Shown here in pieces: positions 1 through 7,951 of a stretch of 64,000 bases of DNA. Every line of letters begins with the position of its first letter. Position 1 is the stretch's first letter. The stretch comes from DATHTS01 sp041940425 (GTDB taxonomy: Bacteria; Acidobacteriota; Blastocatellia; Pyrinomonadales; Pyrinomonadaceae): positions 1-64,000 of the forward strand of contig JBGTSF010000022.1 in NCBI GenBank assembly GCA_041940425.1, read 5' to 3'. Below the pieces are notes generated by a model. That model had not been told where the DNA came from. It made no database searches and saw nothing but the letters and a program-made list of their open reading frames with translations. The translations under genes and the position numbers were made by a program.

Positions 1-840
1 ATGAAGTTCGTCAATAAATAAAATTATCTGCCCGTCCGATTTTTCGATCTCTTTTAATACCGCTTTCAGACGGTCTTCAAACTCGCCGCGATATTTCGCA
101 CCGGCAAGCATTGCGCCTAAATCCAAACCGACAAGTTTCTCATTTTTGATCGTGTCCGGCACGTCGCCCGAAACGATTCTTTGAGCAAGTCCTTCGACAA
201 TCGCCGTTTTACCGACGCCCGGTTCGCCGATCAAAACCGGGTTGTTTTTCGTGCGGCGTGAAAGAACCTGAATCGTCCGGCGAATTTCATCATCGCGTCC
301 GATGACCGGATCGAGTTTTCCTTTTCGCGCGCGTTCGGTCAAATCAATCGCGTATTTTTCAAGTGCCTGAAAGTTTTCTTCCGCGTTCTGGTCAGTGATC
401 CGCGCGCCGCCGCGCATATCGGTTACAACCTTTTCGGCATCTTCTTTCGTTACGCCGTTCGAACGTAAGATTCGTCCCGCATCGCCGTCTTTTTCGCCAG
501 CAATCGCCAGCAAGAGATGTTCGGTCGAAATATATTCGTCCGTCATCTTTTCGGCTTCTTTCTGCGCTTCCTGAAAAACAGTGTTCGTCCGCGAAGAAAA
601 ATACTGCTGACCGCCGGAAACCTTTGGATATTTGGCAATTGCCGCCTGAACTTCACTCAGAATCTGTTCCGACCGTGCTCCGATCTTTCCTAAAATCGGA
701 CGCAAAGTTCCCTCTTTCTGCTCAAGCATCGCCGCGAGCAGATGTTCCGGTTCGACCTGCTGGTTTTGATTTTTTTCGGCAATGCCGATCGCTTCCTGCA
801 CGGCTTCCTGCCCGCGAATTGTAAATCTGTCGAATCTCAT
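1..840 (-). CDS. clpB: ATP-dependent disaggregase ClpB, N-terminal part (cut by window edge)
   Basis: Hsp100 AAA+ chaperone that works with DnaK to resolubilise aggregated proteins in the cytoplasm. The frame starts with ATG at 840 and is open to base 1, giving the first 280 residues of a protein that is usually about 860 long. Residues 1-150 form the double Clp-N repeat (STEHLLLAI lies at about 105-113). The first AAA domain follows, with Walker A GEPGVGKT at 205-212 and Walker B ILFIDE at 273-278, just before the cut. The start MRFDRFT is typical of the family. The hsp20 gene lies upstream on the same strand, so this is a heat-shock cluster. An ATTATA (TATAAT on the minus strand) at 849-854 sits very close to the start. 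Confidence 0.97.
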   Translation of the reverse strand, partial: MRFDRFTIRGQEAVQEAIGIAEKNQNQQVEPEHLLAAMLEQKEGTLRPILGKIGARSEQILSEVQAAIAKYPKVSGGQQYFSSRTNTVFQEAQKEAEKMTDEYISTEHLLLAIAGEKDGDAGRILRSNGVTKEDAEKVVTDMRGGARITDQNAEENFQALEKYAIDLTERARKGKLDPVIGRDDEIRRTIQVLSRRTKNNPVLIGEPGVGKTAIVEGLAQRIVSGDVPDTIKNEKLVGLDLGAMLAGAKYRGEFEDRLKAVLKEIEKSDGQIILFIDELH

Positions 841-911
841 AATCTCTAATTATAAACCTTCTAAATACACTTAAAAAATTATTTTTATGTTTTTCCCGCT
901 TTGACTCGAAA

Positions 912-933
912 GGGCAACCTACGCCGGTTGCCC
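912..933. repeat. GC-rich hairpin between hsp20 and clpB
   Basis: Perfect 8-bp inverted repeat GGGCAACC / GGTTGCCC with a 6-base loop in the 157-bp gap between hsp20 and clpB. The T-run lies about 5 bases away on the plus-strand side (near 940), so it is not a textbook terminator for the minus-strand hsp20 transcript. It could attenuate or process that transcript, or be a small dispersed repeat. Confidence 0.5.
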
Positions 934-997
934 TCCCGATTTTTTTATATTCGATGGCAGAAGCCGTTTAAGAAAACGCTCTGCCGTTTCCGTCAGA

Positions 998-1498
998 TCA
1001 CGCTTTAGCTTCCTGAGCCTGCGCGTTAATCTGTTTGGTCGTAGATTGCGAACCGCTCCCTTTGATCTCGATGCGGCGCGGTTTCGCTTCTTCGCGTTTC
1101 GCCAGAGTCAGATGCAGAATGCCGTTTTCGAATTCAGCCGTCGCGTTTTCCGCACTGACCGTCGGCGGAAGCGTGAACGAGCGCGTAAACGAACCGTAGC
1201 CGCGTTCGACGCGGTGGAAATTATCGCCCTCGTCTTTCTTCTCGAATTTGCGTTCGCCGCTGATCGTCAAGACGTTGTTTTCGATCGAAATATTAACGTC
1301 TTCCGGCTTTAATCCGGGCAGTTCGGCTTCGAGAACGATATTGTCCTTATTTTCGAAAATATCCACGCTCGGCGTCCAGTTTCCGCCGAACATCTGTTCG
1401 TCCGAACCGCCGCGCGTAAAGGTCGAGCTAAACAGACGGTTCATTTCATCCTGCAATGTGCGTAAATCACGAAATGGGTCGTATCTCATAATATTCAT
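998..1498 (-). CDS. hsp20: Small heat-shock protein, Hsp20/alpha-crystallin family
   Basis: ATP-independent holdase of 166 residues that binds unfolding proteins and hands them to the ClpB/DnaK system. An N-terminal arm is followed by an alpha-crystallin domain at roughly residues 42-140, with ELPGLKPEDV and the conserved G-x-L-x-L strand (GILHLTL). The C-terminal tail contains an I-x-I anchor (IEI). The start at 1498 is supported by GGAGG a few bases upstream. A strong sigma70-type promoter lies about 70 bases upstream. The clpB gene follows on the same strand after 157 bp, so a shared heat-shock response is likely. Confidence 0.95.
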   Translation of the reverse strand: MNIMRYDPFRDLRTLQDEMNRLFSSTFTRGGSDEQMFGGNWTPSVDIFENKDNIVLEAELPGLKPEDVNISIENNVLTISGERKFEKKDEGDNFHRVERGYGSFTRSFTLPPTVSAENATAEFENGILHLTLAKREEAKPRRIEIKGSGSQSTTKQINAQAQEAKA

Positions 1499-1569
1499 AA
1501 TCTTTAACCTCCAAAAAATATTTTTTAGATTTTTAAAGACTAAAACCGTTAATTGCTTAGTCCGTAAAC

Positions 1570-1598
1570 ATAATAAAATGTGAGTGCGTGTTTGTCAA
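1570..1598 (-). promoter_or_regulatory. sigma70-type promoter of hsp20, possible HspR/HAIR-like overlap
   Basis: On the minus strand, TTGACA (1593-1598) and TATTAT (1570-1575) are 17 bp apart, upstream of hsp20. The -35 region overlaps CTTGACA-N7-ACTCACA, which resembles the HAIR operator of HspR (CTTGAGT-N7-ACTCAAG) at 5 of 7 positions in each half. The promoter is well supported; the operator reading is tentative. Confidence 0.7.
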
Positions 1599-1769
1599 GT
1601 CTGTTAAGAAAAATTTTTAAGTCTTAAAAAAACTTCGCAAAACAGCTTTTTAGGATGACACTTTGACGCTTTGTCGGGTATATTAAATCTCGCAATCTTT
1701 CCAATTTCACAGCCATTTTCAAATTTTTTCGTGATCTTTTCGTATTTGTTCGTGGCTGACTTATAAAAA

Positions 1770-2849
1770 ATGAAAATTTTTCGTGAAATACTTTCGCCTC
1801 TGATCGCCGTCATTGCAGCATTTATTGTCGGCGGTTTGATCGTTCTGCTGATCGGCGACAATCCGTTTCAGACTTATGCACTGCTCGTCGGAAATTCGTT
1901 CGGTTCGCTCAAAGACATCGGCTATACGCTGTTTATCGCCACGCCGCTGATCTTTACGGGTTTGGCGGTAGCGGTCGCCTTTCGCTGCGGTCTTTTGAAC
2001 ATCGGCGCGGAAGGTCAGCTTTACGTTGCCGCGTTCGTTACGGCGTGGGTCGGCATCAAGCTCGGCGGTACGGTCGTCAATGTGTTCGGCGAAAATGTGG
2101 ATTATTCGTGGACATCGCTTCCGGCTGTGATTCTTGTTCCGCTATGTATCTTGGCGGCGATCGTCGCGGGCGGAATCTGGGGCGCGATTCCGGGAATTTT
2201 GAAGGCGAAATTCGGCTCGCACGAAGTCATCAATACGATCATGCTGAATTTTATCGGCATCGCGCTGGTCAGCTATTTCACGCAGTATTATTACAAGCAG
2301 GCGGGCGACCCGATCATGCAGACCGTTCCCATCGGCGAAGCCGCGCATATTCCCCGAATAAGTCAATTCATTCCCGGAATGCCCGATTTTGTCCCCTTGA
2401 GCGTCGCGTTTTTGCTGGCGATTCTGATGTGCGTTCTGGTTTACATTTTCCTTTGGAAAACAAAATGGGGCTATGAGCTACGCGCAACGGGCGAAAATCC
2501 TTCGGCGGCGGAATACGGCGGAATCTCGCCGCAAAAGCAGATCATTATCGCTATGACGATTTCCGGCAGTTTGGCGGGAATGGTCGCCATCGGCGAAGTC
2601 CTCGGCGACCGTTACCGTTATTATCACGATTTTTCGAACGGCTGGGGATTTTTGGGAATCGCCGTCGCGCTGTTGGGCAGAAATCATCCGCTCGGAATAT
2701 TTTTCGCCGCGCTCTTTTTCGCCGTCTTAAAACGCGGCGAAATTTTCGTTGACGCTTTTACCGAGTATGTTTCAAAGGATTTGGTCGAGGTTTTACAGGC
2801 AATCATTATAATCTTTGTCGCTTCTTTGCAGAGATTTTCGAAAAAGTAG
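1770..2849 (+). CDS. BMP-type nucleoside ABC transporter permease 1
   Basis: Inner-membrane permease of 359 residues in the family of YufP/NupB-like subunits, which import nucleosides or simple sugars with a BMP-family lipoprotein. About 8-10 hydrophobic segments are visible, and the family block GLLNIGAEGQ lies at about residues 70-79. ELRATGENP is repeated in the next gene as LRLRATGENP, showing that the two permeases form a pair. The surrounding genes for purine nucleoside phosphorylase, uridine kinase and cytidine deaminase point to nucleosides as substrate. Neither the ATPase nor the binding protein of the system is in this operon. No strong Shine-Dalgarno sequence is visible at the start. 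Confidence 0.88.
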   Translation: MKIFREILSPLIAVIAAFIVGGLIVLLIGDNPFQTYALLVGNSFGSLKDIGYTLFIATPLIFTGLAVAVAFRCGLLNIGAEGQLYVAAFVTAWVGIKLGGTVVNVFGENVDYSWTSLPAVILVPLCILAAIVAGGIWGAIPGILKAKFGSHEVINTIMLNFIGIALVSYFTQYYYKQAGDPIMQTVPIGEAAHIPRISQFIPGMPDFVPLSVAFLLAILMCVLVYIFLWKTKWGYELRATGENPSAAEYGGISPQKQIIIAMTISGSLAGMVAIGEVLGDRYRYYHDFSNGWGFLGIAVALLGRNHPLGIFFAALFFAVLKRGEIFVDAFTEYVSKDLVEVLQAIIIIFVASLQRFSKK

Positions 2850-2850
2850 C

Positions 2851-2925
2851 CGGAAGACGGAAGTCAGAATCCGAATTAAGAGGATTCACTACTGACTACT
2901 GACTACTGACTACTGACTACTGATT
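2851..2925. repeat. Heptamer tandem repeat (STRR-like) between the permease genes
   Basis: Units of 7 bp run in register: CGGAAGA, CGGAAGT and degenerate copies, then five perfect ACTACTG copies at 2888-2922. They end five bases before the ATG of the second permease, which therefore has no recognisable Shine-Dalgarno sequence. It belongs to the heptamer repeat group seen elsewhere in the window. Confidence 0.85.
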
Positions 2926-2926
2926 T

Positions 2927-3850
2927 ATGAGTGAAGTTTTTTCAGCAACATTTCTCGTAATTTTACTTTTTTCGAGCATCCGGCTCGCCACGCCGCTGAT
3001 TTTCGCGGCTCTCGGCGGAATGTTTTCCGAGCGTTCGGGCGTGATTAATATCGCGCTCGAAGGCTTGATGCTCGCCGGGGCGTTCACGGCGGCGGTCGTT
3101 ACATACGAATTGCAGAATCCGTATATCGGTTTTCTGAGCGGACTCGCATCGGGCGCGGCTTTGGCGTTGATTTTTGCGGTTGCAGTCATCAAATTCGAAG
3201 CCGATCAGGTCGTGACGGGTTTTGCGATCAATATGCTGATGCTCGGACTACCCGCCGTCATCAGCGGCGCGGTTTACGATTCGGCAGGTTCGACCGAACA
3301 GATTGACAAGGCTTTTCTTCTGCCGGAGCTTTTCAACAACCGCATCTCGGTCGCTTCGATCCTCGCCTTTTTACTCGTTCCTTTGTGCTTTTATGTTTTG
3401 TATAAAACGCCGTTCGGTCTGCGGCTTCGGGCGACGGGCGAAAACCCGGCGGCGGCGGACGCGGCAGGTGTGAGCGTGATGAAAATGCGCTATACGGCGG
3501 TAATAATTTCGGGAATTCTGGCGGCGGCGGGCGGCGCGTATCTTTCGATCGGTCAATCGTCCTTATTTACGCGCGGAATGACCGCCGGGCGCGGCTACAT
3601 CGCGCTGGCGGCTTTGATCCTTGCAAAATGGAAACCCGTTCCGGTTCTGCTCGCCTGTCTGTTTTTCGGTTTTACCGAAGCTCTCTCGATTCAAATTCAG
3701 GGCGTGTTAAAAATGCCTTCGGGCGAAGACATTCCCGTTCAATTTATCCAGATAATTCCGTATGTTTTGACGATCATCGTGCTGGCGGGATTTATCGGCT
3801 TGTCGCGCGCGCCGAAGGCTCTGGGGATTCCATATAGAAAAGAAAAGTAA
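2927..3850 (+). CDS. BMP-type nucleoside ABC transporter permease 2
   Basis: Second permease (307 residues) of the heterodimeric transmembrane part of the importer, similar to YufQ/NupC. Family landmarks are GGMFSERSGVINIALEG near residues 29-45 and LRLRATGENP in the second half. About eight hydrophobic segments are present. It follows permease 1 after 77 bp of heptamer repeat and ends one base before the purine nucleoside phosphorylase start, which indicates co-transcription. Its start codon directly follows the repeat without a clear ribosome binding site, so initiation may rely on coupling or be leaderless. Confidence 0.88.
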   Translation: MSEVFSATFLVILLFSSIRLATPLIFAALGGMFSERSGVINIALEGLMLAGAFTAAVVTYELQNPYIGFLSGLASGAALALIFAVAVIKFEADQVVTGFAINMLMLGLPAVISGAVYDSAGSTEQIDKAFLLPELFNNRISVASILAFLLVPLCFYVLYKTPFGLRLRATGENPAAADAAGVSVMKMRYTAVIISGILAAAGGAYLSIGQSSLFTRGMTAGRGYIALAALILAKWKPVPVLLACLFFGFTEALSIQIQGVLKMPSGEDIPVQFIQIIPYVLTIIVLAGFIGLSRAPKALGIPYRKEK

Positions 3851-3851
3851 G

Positions 3852-4727
3852 ATGTCATACGAAAAAGCACAGGAAGCGGCTGAGTTTATCCGCAAACAAT
3901 ACGACAAGGAAATAAAAGTCGCGCTCGTTTTGGGCAGCGGACTCGGCGCGTTTGGCGACGATCTGGAAAACGCGGTGAAGATTCCGTATGAAGAAATTCC
4001 GCATTTTCAAAAGTCCACGGTCGAAGGTCACGCCGGGCGGCTTGTTTTGGGCGAGGTCGGCGGCGTTTCCGTCGCCGTTCAGCAAGGACGTTTTCATTTC
4101 TACGAAGGTTATGAGATGGAAAAAGTCGTTTTTCCCGTGCGGACGTTCGGCGTAATGGGCGTAAAATCTCTGATCCTGACGAACGCGGCGGGAAGCGTTG
4201 ATACGGATTACCGGCAAGGGACTTTGATGCTCATCCGCGATCACATCAATCTGATGGGCGTCAATCCTCTGCGCGGAAAAAATGATGAAAAATTTGGTCC
4301 GAGATTTCCCGATATGACCGAAGTTTATTCGCAGGAATATCAAAACATCGCGCTCGATGTCGCGCAGGAAATAGCTGAGGAAAAAGCCAAAGCCGCCGAA
4401 GAACGCACGGGCAAAAGAGAAAAACCCGAAAAGATTTTGCGGCGCGGCGTTTACTGCGGGCTTTCGGGTCCGAGCTATGAAACTCCGGCTGAAATCCGTA
4501 TGATCCGAATGCTCGGCGCGGACGCGGTCGGGATGTCAACCGTCCCGGAAGCCGTCGCCGCGCGGCAGATGGAAATAAAAGTTCTCGGCATTTCCTGTAT
4601 CACGAATCTCGCCGCCGGAATCACGGATGAAAGAATCAATCACGAAGAGGTAATGGAAACAGGGGCGAAAGTGGCGGAAACTTTTAAGGAATTGTTGAGG
4701 AGAATTATTCCGAAAATTTGTCCTTAG
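3852..4727 (+). CDS. punA: Purine nucleoside phosphorylase (trimeric, inosine/guanosine type)
   Basis: Cytoplasmic phosphorolysis of inosine or guanosine to free base and ribose-1-phosphate. The 291-residue length and motifs fit the PNP/MTAP family: LGSGLG (27-32) and H60 in VEGHAGRL for phosphate, QGRFHFYEGY (78-87), LTNAAGS, and GPSYETPAE for the ribose/base pocket. CITNLAAG, with Asn in the base site, favours 6-oxopurines over adenosine. An Ala/Glu/Lys-rich stretch around residues 175-195 is an insertion-like linker. The gene starts one base after the permease stop. Its 3' end runs into a heptamer repeat that overlaps the stop region. Confidence 0.94.
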   Translation: MSYEKAQEAAEFIRKQYDKEIKVALVLGSGLGAFGDDLENAVKIPYEEIPHFQKSTVEGHAGRLVLGEVGGVSVAVQQGRFHFYEGYEMEKVVFPVRTFGVMGVKSLILTNAAGSVDTDYRQGTLMLIRDHINLMGVNPLRGKNDEKFGPRFPDMTEVYSQEYQNIALDVAQEIAEEKAKAAEERTGKREKPEKILRRGVYCGLSGPSYETPAEIRMIRMLGADAVGMSTVPEAVAARQMEIKVLGISCITNLAAGITDERINHEEVMETGAKVAETFKELLRRIIPKICP

Positions 4728-4748
4728 TCCTTGGTCCTTGGTCCTTTG
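4721..4748. repeat. Heptamer repeat, left arm of an inverted pair
   Basis: Four 7-bp units, TCCTTAG TCCTTGG TCCTTGG TCCTTTG, overlapping the end of punA. They are the near-perfect reverse complement of the array at 5168-5202, so the pair brackets the four-helix-bundle gene. Confidence 0.85.
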
Positions 4749-4800
4749 CGCTTTTATTTTAAGTTGAGTCTTTAAATTTAATATTAGGAGAGCTTTCACG

Positions 4801-5199
4801 ATGGCTAGAACAAATTTTGAGAATTTGCGGGTTTATCAAATGTCCGAGGAATTGGCGGATGAAATTTGGAAAATTATTTTGACTTGGAACAATTTTGCAA
4901 AAGATACGGTTGGAAAACAGATTGTTCGTTCGGCGGATTCTATCGGCGCAAATATCGCGGAAGGCGAAGGGCGCGGAAGTTTTCAGGACAATCGCCGGTT
5001 TATAAAAATCGCGCGCGGCTCTTTGCAGGAAACGCAGCATTGGCTTCGCCGCGCTTTCAAAAGAAATTTACTGACAAAAGAACAAATCGAAAATTTAAAA
5101 CCTTTGCTCAATCAACTTTCACCAACGCTCAACGCATATTTAATGTCAATCGGTAAAACAAACGAAGCAAAGGACAAAGGACTAAGGACTAAGGACTAA
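4801..5199 (+). CDS. Four-helix-bundle protein (23S rRNA-intervening-sequence/Avd-like family)
   Basis: Small helical protein of 132 residues with the family signature SIGANIAEGEGR at about 47-58, an N-terminal FENLRVYQM block and four predicted amphipathic helices. Relatives include proteins encoded in 23S rRNA intervening sequences and the Avd accessory protein of diversity-generating retroelements; their cellular role is mostly unknown. AGGAG precedes the start by about 11 bases. The gene splits a nucleoside salvage operon and is bracketed by inverted heptamer arrays (4721-4748 and 5168-5202). The last dozen residues are encoded by the right array. This suggests insertion as a unit, although no transposase or reverse transcriptase is nearby. 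Confidence 0.9.
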   Translation: MARTNFENLRVYQMSEELADEIWKIILTWNNFAKDTVGKQIVRSADSIGANIAEGEGRGSFQDNRRFIKIARGSLQETQHWLRRAFKRNLLTKEQIENLKPLLNQLSPTLNAYLMSIGKTNEAKDKGLRTKD

Positions 5200-5202
5200 G
5201 GA
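5168..5202. repeat. Heptamer repeat, right arm of the inverted pair
   Basis: Five 7-bp units, CAAAGGA twice then CTAAGGA three times. They overlap the 3' end of the four-helix-bundle gene and stop three bases before the udk ATG. Reverse complement of the 4721-4748 array with few mismatches. Confidence 0.87.
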
Positions 5203-5205
5203 CAA

Positions 5206-5841
5206 ATGATTATAGGCATCTGCGGCGGAACGGGTTCGGGAAAAACGACCTTAGCCGGAAAAATCATCGAATCGGTCGGGCGCGGGAATGTGATTCTCGT
5301 CGAACAGGATTCGTATTATCGAAATCTGGCGGATATGCCGCTCGACGAACGGCATCAGGCGAATTTCGATCATCCCGATTCGATTGACAGCGAGATGCTG
5401 ATGAATCATCTGAAGCGACTGCGGCAAGGTCAGCCGATAGAGATGCCGGTTTACGATTTCAAGACTCACACGCGCAGCGACGAGACCGAACATATCGAAC
5501 CGAAGCCGGTCGTCATCGTCGAAGGAATTTTGATCTTTGCCGAAGCCCGAATCGCCGAACTTCTCGATGTCAAAGTTTTTGTTGACACGCCCGACGACAT
5601 ACGTTTTATCCGGCGCCTCCGGCGCGACATTGCCGAGCGCGGCAGAACGGTCGAATCGGTCATCGAGCAGTATTTTACAACTGTCCGCCCGATGCACTTC
5701 GAGTTTGTCGAACCGTCGAAGCGAAACGCCGACATCATCATTCCCGAAGCCGGAAACTCGGAGATCGGCATCGAATTTATTTGCAGTAAGATCCGCGAAG
5801 AGATCAAAGGCAAATCGGCGGGTGAAGAGATTTTTGTATAA
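5206..5841 (+). CDS. udk: Uridine kinase
   Basis: Phosphorylates uridine (and usually cytidine) to UMP/CMP in pyrimidine salvage. The 211-residue protein has the P-loop GGTGSGKT at 7-14, EQDSYY after the second strand, NFDHPDSID and VYDFKTHTR for substrate binding, VIVEGILIF for Walker B, and the R-R-x-R-R-D-I lid (FIRRLRRDIAERGR). Length and order match the family throughout. The start directly follows the heptamer array and lacks a Shine-Dalgarno sequence. It lies in the salvage operon between the four-helix-bundle gene and cdd. Confidence 0.96.
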   Translation: MIIGICGGTGSGKTTLAGKIIESVGRGNVILVEQDSYYRNLADMPLDERHQANFDHPDSIDSEMLMNHLKRLRQGQPIEMPVYDFKTHTRSDETEHIEPKPVVIVEGILIFAEARIAELLDVKVFVDTPDDIRFIRRLRRDIAERGRTVESVIEQYFTTVRPMHFEFVEPSKRNADIIIPEAGNSEIGIEFICSKIREEIKGKSAGEEIFV

Positions 5842-5848
5842 GGATTAA

Positions 5849-5941
5849 AGTGAAAAAGTGAAAAAGTAGAATAGTGAAAAAGCGTTCATCGAATATTAAA
5901 TCGAAAACTTTTTCACTTTCACCCTTTTTCACTTTTTCACT
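5849..5941. repeat. Mirrored octamer repeat upstream of cdd
   Basis: Four 8-bp units on the left (AGTGAAAA twice, AGTAGAAT, AGTGAAAA; 5849-5880) face four on the right (5910-5941). The right arm, reverse complemented, reads AGTGAAAA twice, AGGGTGAA, AGTGAAAA. In both arms the divergent unit is the third. The whole can fold into a long A/T-rich hairpin that fills the udk-cdd gap. Confidence 0.85.
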
Positions 5942-5949
5942 TTCAAAAA

Positions 5950-6348
5950 ATGGAAAATAAAGAAAAAGAATTAACCGAAGCCGCGAAAGATGTGCGGGAA
6001 AGAGCTTATGCGCCTTATTCGAACTTTAAGGTCGGCGCGGCTGTCCGCACAAAAAGCGGGGAGATTTACACGGGCTGTAACGTCGAGTCGGCGAGTTACG
6101 GCTTGACGGTCTGCGCCGAGCGCGTCGCGATCTGGAAAGCCGTCTCCGAGGGTGAAAAGGAATTTGTGGAAATTGCCGTCGCCGCCGACACTGCGGAACT
6201 CACGCCGCCGTGCGGCGTCTGCCGTCAGATCATATGGGAATTCTGCGGCGACATTCCCGTTATTTTTACCAATCTCAAAGGCGACACGGAAACCGTAAAA
6301 ATGAGCGAACTTCTGCCGCGGGCTTTTGATACTAAGTTTTTAAAGTAG
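5950..6348 (+). CDS. cdd: Cytidine deaminase
   Basis: Zinc-dependent hydrolytic deamination of cytidine or deoxycytidine to uridine, feeding the uridine kinase encoded just upstream. At 132 residues it is the short tetrameric form. Visible site residues are C55-A-E57 (zinc ligand and proton shuttle) and PCGVC with C88 and C91 as the other zinc ligands. YAPYSNFKVGAA near the N-terminus and NVESASYG are substrate-binding blocks. It is part of the salvage operon, preceded by the mirrored octamer repeat and followed after 28 bp by the amidohydrolase. Confidence 0.96.
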   Translation: MENKEKELTEAAKDVRERAYAPYSNFKVGAAVRTKSGEIYTGCNVESASYGLTVCAERVAIWKAVSEGEKEFVEIAVAADTAELTPPCGVCRQIIWEFCGDIPVIFTNLKGDTETVKMSELLPRAFDTKFLK

Positions 6349-6376
6349 CTACTTTTTGGGTATTTTTTATTTTACT

Positions 6377-7789
6377 ATGAAAAATTTGAAATTATTCGTT
6401 ATCGTTTTTATCATTCTTCAAATGATTTTTCCGCAGGGGCATTTCGCGCAGATAAAGCAATCCGGCATAACGGCTGACCTTTTGATCGTCGGCGGCACGG
6501 TCGTTACGATGGACAAAGACCGGCGCGTCATCGAAGACGGCGCGGTCGCCGTGAAAGACGGCAAGATTATTTCAGTCGGGACGCGCGCCGCCGTGACGAA
6601 AACTCTCAAAGCCAAACAGACGATTGACGCGAAAGGCAAGGTCGTCATTCCCGGTCTGATCAACACGCACACGCATATTCCGATGACGCTGTTTCGCGGG
6701 ATCGCCGACGATCTCGATTTGCAGGAATGGCTGACGAAATACATCTTTCCGGCGGAAGCGAAAAATGTTGACGAGCAGTTTGTCCGCGCCGGAACTCGTC
6801 TCGGTTTAGCCGAATTTATCAAAGGCGGCACGACGACCTACTGCGATATGTATTATTTTGAAGACGCAATCGCGGATGAAACTTTTAAGGCGGGAATGCG
6901 CGGCGTTCTCGGCGAAACTTTGATTGATTTTCCCGCGCCCGACAATAAGACTTTTGACGAAGCCGTCAGATACACGGAAAATTTCGTCAAAAAATGGAAA
7001 GGAAATCCGCTCATCATTCCGGCGGTCGCGCCGCACGCGCCTTATACAGTTTCGGAAGAACATCTCAAAAAAACGCGCGAAATGTCCGATAGATTAAATG
7101 TTCCGCTCGTCATTCATCTCGCCGAAGCCGAAACCGAAACCGAATTTATCCAGCAGAAACATAAAGGAATGCGCCCGATTGAATTCGTCGAAAAGATCGG
7201 CTTTTTAAGCGATAAAACCATCGCCGCGCACGTTATTCAGGCGAATGAAAAAGAACTCGAAATATTGAAACGGCGCGGTGTCGGCATCGCGCATAATCCG
7301 CAGTCGAATATGAAGCTCGCCGCGGGAGTCGCGCCTGTGCCGTTGATGTTAGAGAAAGAAATGCGCGTCGGTCTGGGAACGGACGGCGCGGCTTCGAATA
7401 ACGATCTGAGTTTGTGGGAAGAGATGGACACGGCGGCGAAACTGCATAAAAGTTTTACGAGAAATCCGCAAACCGTCTCCGCCGAACAGGTGTTTATGAT
7501 GGCGACGATCGGCGGCGCGAGAGCTTTGCATTTGGAAGATAAGATCGGTTCGCTCGAAGCGGGAAAACTCGCCGACATCGTCATCGTTGATTTCGATTCG
7601 CTTCATCAAACGCCGTATTACAACATCTATTCGAGCCTCGTTTACTCGACCAAAGCGTCGAATGTCAATGACGTGATCGTCAACGGGAAAGTCCTGATGC
7701 GCGGCAAACGCTTGCTCACCCTGAACGAAAGTGCTATAAAGAAAGACGCAAACCTCTACCGTCAGAAAATCATCAATAGTTTACGTTAG
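6377..7789 (+). CDS. Exported amidohydrolase, MtaD/SAH-deaminase-like
   Basis: Metal-dependent deaminase of the methylthioadenosine/S-adenosylhomocysteine/guanine deaminase group, 470 residues from the ATG at 6377. A longer frame from TTG at 6356 only adds a weak extension. Metal-site residues are present: HTHIPMTLFRG, VAPHAPYTVS, HLAEAETE and GTDGAASNN. The N-terminus MKNLKLFVIVFIILQM looks like a signal peptide, which is unusual because typical MtaD enzymes are cytoplasmic. As the last gene of the nucleoside operon it may deaminate purine nucleosides or bases outside the inner membrane before uptake; the substrate is inferred only from family and neighbours. Confidence 0.85.
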   Translation: MKNLKLFVIVFIILQMIFPQGHFAQIKQSGITADLLIVGGTVVTMDKDRRVIEDGAVAVKDGKIISVGTRAAVTKTLKAKQTIDAKGKVVIPGLINTHTHIPMTLFRGIADDLDLQEWLTKYIFPAEAKNVDEQFVRAGTRLGLAEFIKGGTTTYCDMYYFEDAIADETFKAGMRGVLGETLIDFPAPDNKTFDEAVRYTENFVKKWKGNPLIIPAVAPHAPYTVSEEHLKKTREMSDRLNVPLVIHLAEAETETEFIQQKHKGMRPIEFVEKIGFLSDKTIAAHVIQANEKELEILKRRGVGIAHNPQSNMKLAAGVAPVPLMLEKEMRVGLGTDGAASNNDLSLWEEMDTAAKLHKSFTRNPQTVSAEQVFMMATIGGARALHLEDKIGSLEAGKLADIVIVDFDSLHQTPYYNIYSSLVYSTKASNVNDVIVNGKVLMRGKRLLTLNESAIKKDANLYRQKIINSLR

Positions 7790-7951
7790 TTAAAGCAGAT
7801 TTGCTTGAAAACGCTGAAAAAAGCATAATAGAAAACTTGTTTTTTAAAAGCTCAAAGTGAAAAGCGAGCCTTCTCTTTTTGTTCGCTTTGACCTTTACGG
7901 AAAATTTATTAAAGTCAACCGCTTGTTTTTTATGCGGTTCAAAAAAGTATT

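Noticed and set aside
912..933. hsp20 terminator
   Set aside because: The hairpin is good but the T-run is on the wrong side for the minus-strand transcript.
6356..6376. Upstream TTG start for the amidohydrolase
   Set aside because: The ATG at 6377 begins a proper signal peptide; the extension has no family support.
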